Below are positions 1 through 14,187 of a stretch of DNA of 64,000 bases, in pieces; the stretch's first letter is position 1, and each line of letters starts with the position of its first letter. Made by a program: the position numbers and the translations under genes. Under the pieces are notes generated by a model. It was not told where the DNA came from. It saw only the letters and a program-made list of their open reading frames with translations, and did not search any database. Source of the DNA: Dipylidium caninum (lineage: Eukaryota > Platyhelminthes > Cestoda > Cyclophyllidea > Dipylidiidae); the NCBI GenBank assembly GCA_017562135.1, contig QEYB01000556.1:434001-498000 (forward strand). The letters run 5' to 3'.

Positions 1-3000
1 GCTGAAGTCAGTGGACGTTTACCGGCCACTAGATGAGCATCATTTTTGCGGAGCGAAGCAGACACTTGGCCCATCCACCCACGACCGGCATTCCCTCTTC
101 ATCGCAATTTTGTTGGGCAAAAGGTGCCCACGAGGGAAAGGTGACATTTTTTTGGGCATTAGGATACAGGCATTTGGCTTTATTCACATTTAATCTGGTT
201 CCTCCGTCTTGGAGGCCTCTTGTGCTCGGTGCGACTGAAGAAAAATTCGGTTTGCCTGACTCTCAGCTAAGAGATGCTTCATGTGTTCCCCGAAGGTCTC
301 AGCTGCTGGCACACACTCCTAAGTAAATTTTAACTGTCCCAAGCGGAGGAGATTTTGTTGTGGTCGCACGAGTGCTTCCCACTCAGTTAACCAATTGTGT
401 CTCATCACAGAAGAAAAAGAAGAAGAAGAAGAAGAGGAAGGAGAAGTGGACTACTGAGAATAGGGGAGTATTGTGTCCTCGCGAAATCTTCAAGTTCGCT
501 CTCCCTCCTCAGGCAATCTTATGGTGTGCAGCGCCGTGGAGTGCTTGTAATTTGGCTATGTGCTCAGGTTGTACCACGTTGCAGGTTGTGAGTCGGAACG
601 AAAAATTTTATTCACGTACCTGGATTGTCTGTGGCAGGAATCGAGGTTTCTTCGCTTTCGCTCAGATTAAATCCACTCTAGAGAAGAAAATTGTGATATT
701 TCGTCAGGAGTGTTCGCGCCCCAAATTCCTCTTTGGTTAACTTTTTTCCTCCGTAGCTGCAAGCACCTATGTACCAGGACTGACTACTTTGAAGTAAGGT
801 GAAAAGCCGCTAATGAAAAGGTCTATTGGTAATTGCTCCACTGCCACTTTTTGGTGAAAGGACGGGACTCAAATGTCCATTCAAGGTCGTGATTCCGTCT
901 GAAACCACCTGCCAAGCGCTTGAGGCTTGTCGTGGCGAGGGAGAGTCAAAAGTTTCCCAGAAGCTGCAGTGAAAATCACCACAGTACGGTTGAGTTCGAC
1001 ACACGCTCGCCTTACTAATTCATGAGACTGCCAAATGATGAATCCATGAACATTGTTCCGCATCCCCAGTGGACTATCACAAAACAATGTCCAGTCATGA
1101 CGATTCGATAGACAAATGACACGTTTGTCATTTCTGACAAGCGTGTCTCCATGTTTGAACCCAGTGCGGCCAGTCTCATTTCGCGTCCCATTGTGCGCCA
1201 ATGTGGATGGAGGCGAAATTATGGCTCATACAGTCAACCTCAGACAGAACTTACCAACCGCAGCAACAGCAACAACACATAGAAGAACTCGTCTACCAAA
1301 TAAATAAAAATGCCTTACACTTTACTTCTTTTAACACCTTCTACCGACTCCTTCCCTACGTCCGCAACGAGACCGACTGCCCCTAACCACTGCATATGTT
1401 CACGCCGACCTCACCACCCTCGTTTGCTGAATCCCCTCTGGACTGCGGATAGGAGCCCAACAATGCGGTTTTGCGGCAATCTTAGACGTAGTTAAATAGC
1501 CTACTGTAGGTCCGCAGTGAAGTAGCCTTTCGCCGATGAGACGTGTACATTGACCGGATGGCTTTCGTTGGAGGTGGAGGCACATAAAAAAAACATGAAA
1601 AGAGGGTTTAACGCACCTCCGAAGGTTTGCATTCTCGAGGGTGGAAGCCTTGTCTGCTTCCATTTATTATCCGCGGTGCGTTAGCCGACATAGTCTGTAA
1701 GACGGGGTGCGGAGGGAGGGGGTTCTGTTCAGCGCCGGCAGCATCTAGATGGGCGGGTGGGTGGATTTGCCCTCGTGAGATCCTTCCTGTTCGGGATGAA
1801 TTAAAATAGCTGAGCACTTGCGTGGATGTGAGAAAAGATGCCCTCACAAAATGTCGTGCTTTAACATCACTAATTCGCTTTTGAAGGGTCTTTCTGACCA
1901 TTGACTCACTCGGTCTGCCGCCGAGATACCGTCGGCCCTAGAAGTAGTCGTCAAAGAATAAGTGTTTCCAGTGTTTCTAGTTTTTCGAGTGATTAAATTT
2001 CATTGTGAAGACGTACATCCCAGTTTGCAATTTAAGTATATACCGTCTTTCCTGTCACGGGAGTGGAATGAGCACTATTCAGGGCAAAGTGGCACCTCTT
2101 CTCCAATCTCCAGGGTTGGAGGTGAAGGCCCATCGGCGAGCCACTGTGCCCGGAGCCCCTCGATGCTGCCCCGCGCCCGGACGACCGCCTCCAACGGGCT
2201 CCGCCTAAGCTGCGTCGAGCAAGACATTCAGCGCTCATGCGCCTACTGGCAGCATCCTTATCTAATCTCGCTTTCCTGCTTCTCCGCGTAATTACCCCGG
2301 CGGCTCGAATCCACTTACTGCCGGAAGGCGCTCGTGATGTTGACGCGTCGCCCTACTTTGGGAGAGTTATAGTGCTTCTCGTGGTTGACCGAGGAATTTC
2401 TGAGCCACACGCAGTGGAGAGTAGGAAAGAATGAGCCATTATGTTTTTGAGAAGGCGGTTTTCTTTCGCGTTTGACGAGCGCTTTCCCTTCGTAATTGGG
2501 AAATGTGATTCGTTCTCCCTTCCTTCACTTCTTTTTCTTTCCTTTTCTTTCTTCTTGTTATGCTTTCTTTCGAATAATACTGCATCTATGTAGTACTCGA
2601 GTGACTATTTAAGATTCACCAAATAATCATTTTAGCCTACTTCTCCCTTTTAGTACTGAGGCCGAAGCAAGTTAAATGAACGCGATATGAAAACTGGGAG
2701 TACTCACGCGGCAAATTGGAAATATCTGGTCGGACCGTTTCAGTTTCACCAAAAATTCGTGTCTCTTGAAGGCTTCTCACAAATATAAGCAAACTCAGAA
2801 AGTGGACTTCATCACTCCGTAACCTTTTGGAGCTACTACCCAAACTCCTAGCAGCCAGGAGAATTTGGACATGGGAGGAACGCCTTTCTGCACGGTAATT
2901 TGGCAGAACACGAGAAGAGGGTGTTTTGACTGCTCTTCATGCTTATCCAACATTGCCACGGACTCGATGTCACCGACGAGATGAACCTCTCTCCACTTGG

Positions 3001-3416
3001 CGTGCATGGCGGGTACCTTCACTGCAACAGTGGTGTTGGGAGTTAAAATATGCGCAGAAGACACGGATTCTCCTCGTCCCAGAGTGAGTGTGTTTCCCTA
3101 TCTTCTCTAAACAATCGCCTATGGGAACTAGTCCTTCTCGAAGCAGACTGCTAGTTGTTTGGGGTGCAGCGTGAAAACATAAGCGTAGTTGGTGAGCGAC
3201 GCCAAAGTTGCCACTGTTTGTCACGCTGGCCTCTGATTGTCCGAGGCTCTTCGATGGGCGGTCAGACGAGATGACACAACTGCTCATTGAGCGGTGAAGC
3301 CGCCCATCATATTACAAGTCAAGGGCCTCTTTTTCCACGAAAGTATCCTTTCTGAGGCATGGCCTAGAGGTGTAGTGTAGCGTGCCTTGGCCGACTTAGA
3401 CTCCCTTTTTACAACG
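1..3416. other. Intergenic DNA, no gene seen
   Basis: Open frames here are short, overlap on both strands and show no recognisable domain, splice pattern or codon bias, so I read the stretch as spacer downstream of the protocadherin. It holds a GAA-rich tract near 411-446 and pyrimidine-rich DNA near 2520-2570. A distal 3' UTR of the protocadherin could lie in its right part. Confidence 0.6.
411..446. repeat. GAA/AAG purine-rich simple repeat
   Basis: An imperfect run of AAG/GAA triplets with a few GGA units, seen directly. It gives Lys/Arg/Glu-rich shadow frames but no gene. Confidence 0.8.
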
Positions 3417-6400
3417 TCACATAGGAGCAACAGCGACCTCATCACTTTCAATAATGTCCCCAACGTCTCCACTGCACCCTACGGACGCGTGAAGTGGTTG
3501 AGAACGAAGGACTTTCTACTGGCACCGGTGCTTAGCGACTGGACCGGTAGGAATGCGGGTGCTCGTGGCGACTTGCACAACTCATGTGAGCTCCACGAGT
3601 GTCGGAAACTATCTCACCACCTCAGCGTTTTCGAGGTTGAGAAAACTACCAGAAAAAGGTCCCAGCCGAGGGTATCACAGGCGTTCCATTATCGTGCGTA
3701 CTTAAAATCCCGAACAATGAAAATCGCATTGCCCAAAATACTTACTTTCGAGGTGGTTTTCTGCATAGACAACGGAATCGCCTGACACGCCGAGTACGTG
3801 GCAGACACTGGGTGGGCACGTTGCTTTTTAGACGAGTAGTCTCTAACAAAGAGAAACGCCAGAAGTCCGAGCACCGCAATGAACATTATGAGAATGACGA
3901 CAGCGGCGGTGAAGAGGTATTTTGCCTTTGCATGGGTCAAAAAGGTGGTATAACCGCCAGTCATCTTAACACGGAGAGTTTTATTTGGAGATAACACTTG
4001 ATTTGCGACCTGTTGATCGCTCGCCTCGTCTCCGATACGCTGCGTCCACCCACGTCTCTCGACCGGGCTCCGCCTTTCACCTCGCCCCGGAGGCCTGTCG
4101 GTCCTCATCTGGTTGCCCGGACGTCGAATTTTCACGGATAAACAGCCGTATTCTCGCGGTCTTGCTCGACTGATGAAATCCCAGGTCCATGACTGTAACA
4201 TAAATTTGATGCTCAATCGGCTTTGCAGCCGGCTTGATATCGTCCACACAGAAGTGCTCCGTCAGTGATTTCGACACAATTAAGTTGGCGCATTTTTCGG
4301 TGACATCAACATCTTCTACCGACCCCAAGGCGAAGTAGGGTCTCAAATACTTTGCGCACCGCAAAGTGAAGTTAAACTTGCTGTTTTCTTTCAGATCATT
4401 GTCTTTAGCGCATATCTTCAGTAGGGAAGAATTGACGGGAACATCCAGTGAGATGTTGAGTGTGGTAGCGCCCAAGTGTGGACCTCTTGAAAATTCGGGT
4501 GGTTTGGTAAACACCGGAATATTATCATTTTGGTCCAGCAGACGAACAGTAACGCCAATCTCCGATGTAAGACGCTGATAAGATGGCCCTGTATCTGATA
4601 CCACCACTGTTAGTTCATATTCCTGTTGCTTTTCACGGTCGAGCACCCCGTCCACCTGAAGCCGACCATTCCTACTTATTCGAAAGTGTGCCTTTGAGGT
4701 GCCATGCCAAAAAAGATCCTGTGCTGGTTTGAGCGAGAATTCTAGAGTCCCGTTCTCCCCACTATCCTCATCAGTGGCGTTAATTTGCCCAACGTAACGC
4801 TCGCTCAACCGTTCCTGATCGAAAGATTCGGGAATTTCAAATATAATTCTTCCTGACTCATTTCTGTTTCCCTGGAATACAGGCGGCGAGTCATTGACAT
4901 CAAGAACAGCAATGTTGATATTCACGAAGGAGGTGAGTTGTGGTTTGCCCTCATCCACTGCGATAACCGTGACACAATAGGAGGCCTGATTCTCCCTGTC
5001 AAGCGGGTGTAGCGTCGAAATCCTTCCTGTGCTCTCGTCAATGGCAAAAGGCAGGTCCGAGTTGTTGTGTTGGCACTCCCGAATGAAGTGCTTAATGGCA
5101 GCGTTTCTACCGAAATCACTGTCACTTGCGCGAATGTAGTCCACCAGTGTTCCATCCGGTTCGTTTTCCGCAACGCCGACTTCGCGCCTATTCCCAAATG
5201 TCGGTGCGTTGTCATTAATGTCCAACACATCCACATCAACGGTGAGACGAGCAGTATTGGCTTGCGGTTGTCCACCATCGGCACATATAATGCTCACTTG
5301 AACTTTGGGAGTTATCTCGCGATCCAATTTGAAAGCGTCCCGTTTGAGGAGCATGAATACGACGGGCACTTTGATATCCACCGTAGGGGATTTTAATGGG
5401 ATAAGACTAAAAGGATTGGTACCAACAGCGCTATTCCACTCCACGTCACAACTTACGGCGGCGTTTTCACCTTCATCCGCATCCGAGACTGTTACTGTCG
5501 CAAGTTTTATTTCTCCCTCCTCCTCTTCCGTAATCAAAATGTCCCCGTGTTCGTAGTAGTTGGAGTCTGAAATATTCTCTCTCGAAAGTTGACTCAATGG
5601 TGTGACGGTAATTTCAGGTATGTTGTCGTTACAATCCCCCAGAGTAACGTCGACATTCGTTACATTTGCCAACCCGCTCCCGTCTACCACCTCGACGGCT
5701 ATGGAGAACTTGGGTGTGGTCTCGTAGTCCAGGTGTCCCGTGACGTAGACATTCTCACCGTGTATCACTGCTTTGTAACTTGCCTGTTCATCCTCTTTCT
5801 TGGTCACAACTTTAAACGTTAACATCGCGTTTTCCTTGCTGTCTGCGTCAACAGCCACCAATTGACAAATGAACCGAAGTGGCACATCATATGCCAAGCC
5901 GTTTGCGCGTAAGAAGGAGCGCAATTCGCCGTTTGTTGTCCACACTGGTGGCTGCTGTTGTTGGGAGCATTCGGGGAGATGGACGCGGTATGGTAGGCCA
6001 ACCCACTGGGGACTGTTATCGTTCACATCCTGCACGGCAACCGTTACGAGTAATGCGCTGGTCCGTCCCTCACCATCGTAAGCATAAAGACAGTAAAAGA
6101 GAGTGTGAAATTCCTCATAGTCCAGTTCGCCTATTTGTCTCATCTGAGGGGCGTTGTCATCCGTTAAGGCCAGGGTGAAGTAGCCGTCCTCAGTGGCTGC
6201 GTACGGCGGACACGCTCGTGCACTGGCATCGTAGTGTATACGGCTGAGACAGTAGCTGTTTATTCCATTTCTCCCCAAATCCGCATCTTTCGCGGGTGGC
6301 AGGTAAAACAAACCACCAATTGGCGAGGACTCCGGTATAGCTAGGGGTGATAGAAGGCGGCTCGAAAAACGGCTGATTATCGTTCACGTCAACGACTGTT

Positions 6401-6762
6401 AGATAGACTGTCTCGAGAAGACTCTCCTCTCTCGTAGTTATGTACACCAGAAAGGCGACTTCACAGCTTGGACCGTCTAGGTGTTGTAAAACATGCGGTA
6501 CATCTGTCGCTCCTTCGCTCGGGCAGATGGTTTCCCTATCTATGGTCTGGGTGATTAGTATGCTCCCATTTGTGGGATGAACGGAAATATACTCAGACAA
6601 CGGTTTTGTCGCCAGACTCGTGAACGTCATGTGATGCTGCACAATAAGTTGACCGAGCAAAACACCAGGGGGAGTGTTCTCCTTAACATGGAACCGATGG
6701 ACGTAAGACGACTCGGTGGATACTAGTGGCAGAAAGAAGACTACCCAGGTGAAGGAGAACAT
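3417..6762 (-). CDS. Protocadherin-like adhesion receptor, seven cadherin repeats, two apparent frameshifts
   Basis: Calcium-dependent adhesion receptor at the plasma membrane. The start chosen is the Met at 6762-6760, which opens a hydrophobic signal peptide (FSFTWVVFFLPL); an upstream in-frame Met at 6852 would add 30 polar residues. Six linkers of DxNDN type (DVNDNQP, DVNDNSP, DCNDNIP, DINDNAP, DVNDSPP, DQNDNIP) mark seven extracellular cadherin repeats, followed by one membrane helix near 3830-3900 (VVILIMFIAVLGLLAFLFV) and a basic stop-transfer. The large exon ends at 3746 with donor GTAAGT. A phase-matching last exon, 3417-3515, would add an acidic tail ending EVAVAPM; it is tentative. 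The reading frame breaks twice, each time at a run of four G/C: 6344-6347 inside repeat 2 and 4085-4088 before the membrane helix. On each side the cadherin frame continues perfectly, so assembly error is likelier than decay. Delta-protocadherin-like by repeat count; exact orthology unknown. Confidence 0.85.
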
Positions 6763-9700
6763 TTCGGCAAAGCACTGAGGAGCTTCCAACGAGTCTTGGG
6801 TCCCAAGGCAGTGCTCCCTTATGTCATCACTTGCGGGAGGAAGTTCAGACATCTGAATTCATCAACTCGTGAGCCAATAAAAGTGTGGCTGATGTGTGAT
6901 TGGCCAAAAAAGTTCAAGTCATGAGGTACGTCTCCAATGAAAAGCGTCCCCGATTTGTAAGCATTTTTGAGGAATCCACACACACCGAGTGCACGGCATT
7001 TGCCTTAAGCCCCTTATATTAATGAATTATGTCTTGCTGTGTATCCGCCTTCCCCACTTTTTCGACAGTGTTTTGAAGACAAAATGTCTATGGGGAAGCA
7101 AATAAACAAAAGTAGCTCGATGTAGTTGGGCAGTTGCATGTGAAGGTTCACACCTGAAAGTCATGTGTAAACCGTCCAACCACGGTCCCGTCCCGCAATT
7201 TAATTCTTATTGTGTCTACTCCACCTGGTGATTCCGGTGCAGTCCGAGGGAGATTCAAATTCATAGGTTTAAGGTAGGTTATTCACAAAGGAGCTTTCTG
7301 TATTATAAGTGCCAGAGCGCCAACGCTTTCTGGTGGGAGGAAGAAGCTAAACAGAAACCTCGCCAATAAAGAGGACCACTATAATTGCTGTCAAAGGTCA
7401 CAAGGACACTTGATTTGGCAAAATCGACAAAGCTCGCAGTGACCCAACTCAGTAAACAGGCCTACGGGGCAATCGGCGTGGCCAGGATATTTACAAAAGG
7501 GGACGTCGCAAAGACGATTCGTTTTCAAGCTGTCCTCAGAAGGAGAGTATATAGGTCGCCAACGCAGGCAATTTGGGCTGTGAACCTCCAATGGTTTTGA
7601 TATCGCGAAGATTGACAGTTACATTTTCAATTCATTGCCACTTTAATGTCCACCAATACATTTCGAAGCTTAGGATTTTCATCATCATCATCTTCTTCTT
7701 CTTCTTCTTCCCCTATTGGAGCCTTACACCATTCTCACGTCAGCCACTCGCCTGGCGGTGGGAATTTATTTTGTCTAAGTTGAGCGCTCCCTCATTCAAA
7801 CAGCTAACTACCACAAATGCGCAGATTTCGACTGCTCTTCTGCTAGAATGTTACTCAGATACCATTTCCTTCACAGGCACGCCTGAGAGGGGACAACGGA
7901 TTCACGAGCCCATCGTCTGATAGCCCTTTCTCAAGAATTGTGGTCGCAGCAGGCAAAGGGGGGCAGGTGATAGGCAGTGGCCGCAATGAGAACCGCGACC
8001 TGAACCTCCTCCCATTAGCGGGCGCTTCGCACGGGGCTGTGATTGTTGCGACAATGTTGGAGCCCTCCTCTCGAGCACATCGCGACGGGACATGCATGAC
8101 GCAGCAACAACTGGGCAGTGGCCTTCCGCACAGAAAACGCACATCTGCGGATATGAGTGACAACCACAACAGAATGGCCTGACGGAGTTGAGGTCCTCTC
8201 TGTTGGGCTAATCCTACCACGGACTCTACTGGCAGATCGGTAAGTCGCAAGGGAATATACTGGATTATATACACGTATGTTGCGATAAATTGGGTTGTTT
8301 GAACGGTCGCGCTACTCGAGGGACAGGGGCTTTCGTGCAGCCATTCAAAGGCCAATCTGCCTCACAAGAAGCGTGTCCCGCCCCTTCACCAGTCACTGAA
8401 GCGAAGGACACGCATACGCGAGTGGAAGACGAGGCTGCGGGTACGTCACTTATTTAGACTCGACGAGCTGCAATTCAATCCGCCGAGTCGCGTTTTACTC
8501 GGGTCGAGTGTGAAAGTCCTTTACAGCAGTGGGAGCACTGAAGGGACGTCGGAGTTGGTTGCTCACCCCACGAAATTCCTCTGGGTTGCTTAAGACGAAA
8601 CTCGCCAGTTGCTCCAAGCACTGCGGCATGCCCTCACCGGTCATTTAGTCAAGCCCTTCATTTCATCTGTTGCGTTCACGAATGTAAATGTCAGTTTTTC
8701 GTCTGAATACTCCCATTTTCTTCTTCGAGTATGCGGTTCCTGCGGTTGACACAGCGGCACAAGCCACTGGTTGCCTCAGTTTGGTAAAGCCACCATTAAG
8801 CGCTCTGGAGTTTGCAAGGGCTCTGAGCCCGCGAAACGTACGGGAAGCAAAGATTTGACTGACGATAACGTCTAAACCACCGCAATCAAGCGCGGCACGC
8901 ATATGCAAAGTGTTCTGCGCAGCTGACGATAGGCATCTGACAACCGTCGAATAATTCGCGGTTTGCTGCGGAGAAGATGTCTTCTCGTCTCGTTTTCCTC
9001 CTCCGCCTCCTCCTCCTCCTTCCCCCTCTCCACTTTCCATTGACGCTTATTCGCCTCGTTTCTACCTGAAATTATTTAATCCTCGTCTCGTTTCCGCAGC
9101 AGCTACGCTCAACTGTGGCTTCTTGCCGTGTCACAGAGCGCGACGACAGTGAGCACATTTATTAATTTTCTTATAACTGGTCCGTTTGTATGGTGGAATT
9201 TCCGCTGCTGCGCCTTGAGAATGGTGAAACAGAGGCTAGTCTCACCCCACTGAGACCCTCTCCTTTTATTCACCTACCCAAGCGGGAAATTAATAGTTTC
9301 ACATTCTTTTGTGGGAAGTAATTTATTGGGTAAAGAGGTAGAAAAAGTAGAAATAGAGTGTATAGTGCTTTGACGAACTATTTTGCTCTTTGAGATTGGC
9401 TCTGAGGCCTATTTATCATTTGTTGCAATTTAAGCGCCTCCGTTCCTGTCAACAGCAGATGACCCTCGTCCACCCTCCTGGTACATCTTAAAGCGAAAAG
9501 CAGCCCACATCGCTGCCCCACTCTTATCGGCCGAGAGCGTAAATCAACTCCAGTCATGGCAGGGCGGAACAGGCGCGATCAGGAATCCAACTGTAACCGG
9601 GGGAGAACGGGCAAGATGATTCCGCAAAATCTCTGATTTTCTTCCCCTTGAGTGATTTTCCGTCTTTGCGAGGGAAAATCGTCGTCGGTTCTCCAACCGT

Positions 9701-12700
9701 CTTGGCGTCGTCTCCACCATCTGCCCACTCTGTCTTGAGCTGGACAGGCGCAATCTTGATACCTCCAGTGAGTGGGATGGAGAGGGCGCATTCTCCCTTA
9801 TTTACTCCGACCGGGCCTGGTTGCCTCTCTCCCGTTTCAGCCCACTCATCCCTCACCGCGGCACGCGTGGGCAGTCGTGCTCCCCTCTCAGGAAGTATTT
9901 TCAATTAGTGTATAGCTCCTCACCGCACCCAGTGTGATGGCTGTGTGAAAGCTCTCCCGCCTACCCTTCTGGTCGCTATTAATTAAGCTAGATGTTCCCA
10001 AATAGATATGCGAATTCATGTCTCTCATTCTACCATTCCACCGCGGGACTAATGAGCAAGGATGTTAAGGATACTTTGCCTCAGTGGATGCACCGGTTTG
10101 GTCAAAAAGGCTGCCGGATGTCGCACTTGTGCAGTAGCAGGCACCATCTCTCCTCCGCATCCTCGTACCGAGTGCGCGCATGATCGCCGTCCGTGGCACC
10201 GGGTATCAAAAAGGACACGCGGGGATTGCGGACCATGCACTGACACCAGTGCATTTGGAATCTCCGAGCGCCAGCCAAAACTCTGGTAACTGGAGGTGTT
10301 TGATTAAGCACGGCATGCTTATTGTCCACCATTTTTCCATTGTTGGACGATAATTTCTATCGGGGGAGCTCCCAGTGTCCTGAGTTCCGCCTTGTTATGC
10401 GTCAGGCATCTGAGGCCGTGGCCGAGCGGAAGCCTATCTCCACTCCTCAGTTCAACTTGTGCATTACCGTCCAAATAATTAATGTGCTGAAGCTGGATTC
10501 TCGTCGGCACTTGCTAAAACGTTGTGTTGTGTGTTGAAATACTAGTGTCTTCTTTACACATACCAAGCAGTAGCGACATGGGCATTAGACTGCGTCCACA
10601 GCTCCTCTACTTGTTGATAAGCGATTTTCTCCAAATCTCCTAATATTGCCGCATCGAGCAATGATGTTAGGCGTCACAATCCGGCCGTTTGTTTTGTCGT
10701 GTGATTTCTTAGGGCAATGAAGCAGCGCTATGATGACATTGGCACATTGACAGGCTTCTCTTTCGCGATGGGCTGTGGGTAGATGGATGAATTACGTTTG
10801 CAACGATCTTTTCTAATCGTATCTTGTTTTGTGCCTACACCAACTGGCTAATTTAGGCTACTCAACTGCTGATCGTTTTTATGCTACTGCAGCATATCAA
10901 CGCCTTTTTGCGTGTCAACAGCTCTGTTCAGGGTGACGGGTACCACGACCAGGTGTGGCAACTTCCTCACAGGTTTATGAAACCTACTATAAAACCTGCC
11001 GTTATATACCGCAATGGTCTCTCCGTTCCCCCGGGGGCCACGAAAACTCATGCACAGCAGTCATCGCGAAGGGGTGCGCGAAGGCGACGACTTTCGAAGA
11101 AGACAATGAAAATCCTTGCCAAATGAGTTGCATTTTGCTGAGCACTAACGAATGACCATAATTAATTCGGGCACATAACCATCATCTTGGATTTCATTAA
11201 CAAGAACATTTTGCACATGTCGACTCCGAAGCAGGAGGATTCCATGTAACCTGCCTTGTTTGGTGCCCAGTGGGTCGATGCCCGCCATTTTTCGCTCACA
11301 CCGGAGCATCCGAGCCTCGATGTGGGGGAAGGACATTGTCCATTGTCGTCGGGGTGTAAGACACGCCCCCTGTTGTCAATTTCTTAGTTCGTAGGACTTA
11401 GGTGGCAATGTTAGAGCACTCGCAACGGGGTTCGGCGACACAAATAGTAAGCAAACTCCTAACTTGCTCCTGACGTTCCCTCGGATCAGAAGCGCATGTC
11501 TTTATTACCATCCTCGACGTTCTTGAATGTAACAAACACTGACGGGGAAGCCGCGGGTTAACTGCCACTTAGTGCACTTTGCGACGTGGAAATAGGCATA
11601 GCATGCAGGGAATACATCCCCTTGAATTTATTCCACTACTTTTGATGAACTGAGTCAAATGGGCATGGCGGAGTGCAAATACCACACTCTAGAGACTGGG
11701 ACCAATAGAAAAGGTTAACTTATTGGTGGAAAGGGATGACAGGGAGCGACATTGTGGTCGATATTGCGACTGTTATACATGAGCGCCGAAGCTTTCTGGA
11801 GCGTTAGCCTGTTCGGTTGTGAGGCAACACCTCTTTCGGTAGGGGAGATTCTGGTGTGTTTCCCAAACATGGGTGCAACTTCTCTCTCCATGCCCGAGGA
11901 AAGGCTGTGAGCCGACGGAAACCTGGACAGTCTACATTCGTTCCGTTCACATGATAGTCTAGTGCATCTCGTGGATAGAGTACGTCTTCCGCTTCGTTAC
12001 CGAGTAACTTCAGTTCCTTATACTTTTTTCGCCAGAAGAATGCGGAACAGTGAGCCCACTATTCACATCCTTCACGTAATCTAATTTTCACATTTAGCCT
12101 AACTTCTTAGACCTTAAAGACACTTAACTTTCCATCTTTTCAGTCAGGTATATTTGAAAAAGCGGTGCATCGCTGAAACCCTCAGCGGTCGCAACAGTGA
12201 TGGTAACTTTTTAAAAAAATACACCTCCTTTAATTGACGATATAAAAGGGGACATGCTAGCTTTTTCCGGTCCAAAACGCTTCCGGAGCGAGTTGGCGGC
12301 CAACTCAGGTAAAGGTAGGGAGGCGGAAAAACTGAGTGCTCAAAAACGTGTCGCATAAAACAGAAGCACTTCCAAAGGAAAAATCTGCACGAAAAGTGAA
12401 AATAAATTGCCTTTTACCTCTCGAACTTTGTGAAAAGATTATTGCTTCAAAGAATGGCCATATATGCTCCAATTTCTTGATGTATCATACGCCAACTTGG
12501 ATGAACAAGTCTGTTTGAGGAAGTCGCATCATCACTAACTACAGGCACAATCTATCGCTTGACCCTTTCGTACCGTAACTAAACAGACATTTGGTCTTAA
12601 CCATGCTGTTATCCCTTCTTAAAAAACCTCAATCATCATCAATAAATTTTTGAGGGTCGCCAACCCTGCCCTTTGGTTGATAAGAGAATTTTTCCATTAT

Positions 12701-14187
12701 AAACTCACTATTACTGAAACGAACACGTTGTTTTTCGACAAATAAATGCCGAATAACCACACCAGACTTCCAGGGATTTCCCAGCGTGTTTATTTGCTGG
12801 AGAAAAAGGGGACGCGGTACGAAGGGAAGGTAAGCGTTTATCGGTTATTAAGCTCCCTTAAATTACGGAAACAATAGACTCCATTAATAAAACAGACTCT
12901 ACGCGCCGCAAGGCTTCAACCGACAAACACATCTGCTAGTGCATCAGCTTTCCATAAGTATATTCAAGCCTGACGTAAAGGACGACGCAAAGCCATACGA
13001 CAGACAGGCCTCCACTTCCCCTTGCTCCCCACATGACTTAACAGTGTCCTTATTTGAGCACGAACATTCTTGCCTTCTTTATGATTCTGCAGCCCTCCTT
13101 CTGGGACCTTAACTCCATTAGGCGTTCCTTAGTTTGGCGCTATCTTCATCAGCTAGTTTAAGAGACTGTTGGGGTACGCGCACCTGCACAAACTGCCATC
13201 TTCTAACGTCTTTGCGGCAGCAATTGCTAATTGTCAGGACGGTTGAGGGCGTCTGGCCGTTGTTAAAAGAGGGCGAGGACTGAATCTCTTCAAAATACAC
13301 CAGATAAAAGAAGGATGAAATAGAATAGCCTTTTTTACTCTTTTGTGCTTCACAATACGTTCATTATGACCGGGTAGGTAATTATCGTTACTTGTTTGTT
13401 TACAAAACATAAGGACAAAAAAAATTAGTTTAGCTAGGTTGTTGTTACGAATGTTGGAAATGATTCGTGATGTCTTGTGACATTTTGTGTATACATATAC
13501 TAATACCACTCCCAATACATTTACGCAACCAAAAAACAATTAAAAAGTTATTACCTTTGATTTGAACTTTGCTCAAACGATCGAGCCACGGAAACTGACA
13601 TTTTGTAGACTAGAGTATTGCTAGAAGCAGTTGCAGTTAAGGTAGTCTGTAGAGACAATGTGAATCTCCTATCTAAATTCACTCCCGGACAACGATTAGC
13701 CTTCATAACAGAGCCATTTCGATTGTGCATTGCCATAGATCAGGTCAACGTTGTATATCGTTACATACTAAGGATGATTACGGAATTGATTACCATTAGA
13801 ATAATGGTATGAACCTTTGGCTAGGGGAACTATTGTCCGGCAAATCTTCAAAACTTACAATAAATATTTATCCAATAAACCACAGCTTCCTCCGTGCAGT
13901 ATCGTTCAATGGTATTATTGTGTCGGAACTCTCCCCTAGACAATGTTTCATGAACAGTTTATAGGGCGGACGTACGTATGCCCCCAAAGATAAGCGGTCT
14001 TACCTGTAAGTTATAAAAAATTATTAAAATTAAATTTATGTTAACTTAATTATCAATATATTAGTTGTTACTTTATGTGGTCGCTTGCCCGTACTATTAT
14101 TAATAAAATACCTTGTTTTAACGGACGACTGGGACTGTGGCTAAATCAGTACTGATTGCAGTATTGCCGTTGGGCCTCCCTGACACG
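6763..14187. other. Long intergenic spacer
   Basis: No frame longer than about 165 codons and none with domain features. It holds the protocadherin 5' flank, a mixed CAT/CTT simple repeat at 7677-7711 and a CTC-rich tract near 9000-9030. From about 12 kb onward composition becomes AT-rich towards the tetraspanin. A tRNA-like D-arm string near 10413 has no matching remainder. Confidence 0.6.
7677..7711. repeat. CAT/CTT trinucleotide repeat
   Basis: A short run of CAT triplets passes directly into CTT triplets. Simple microsatellite, seen directly; no coding role apparent. Confidence 0.85.

Noticed and set aside
10405..10480. tRNA-like D-arm string TGGCCGAGCGG
   Set aside because: No acceptor stem, anticodon arm or T-arm with correct spacing follows; chance match.
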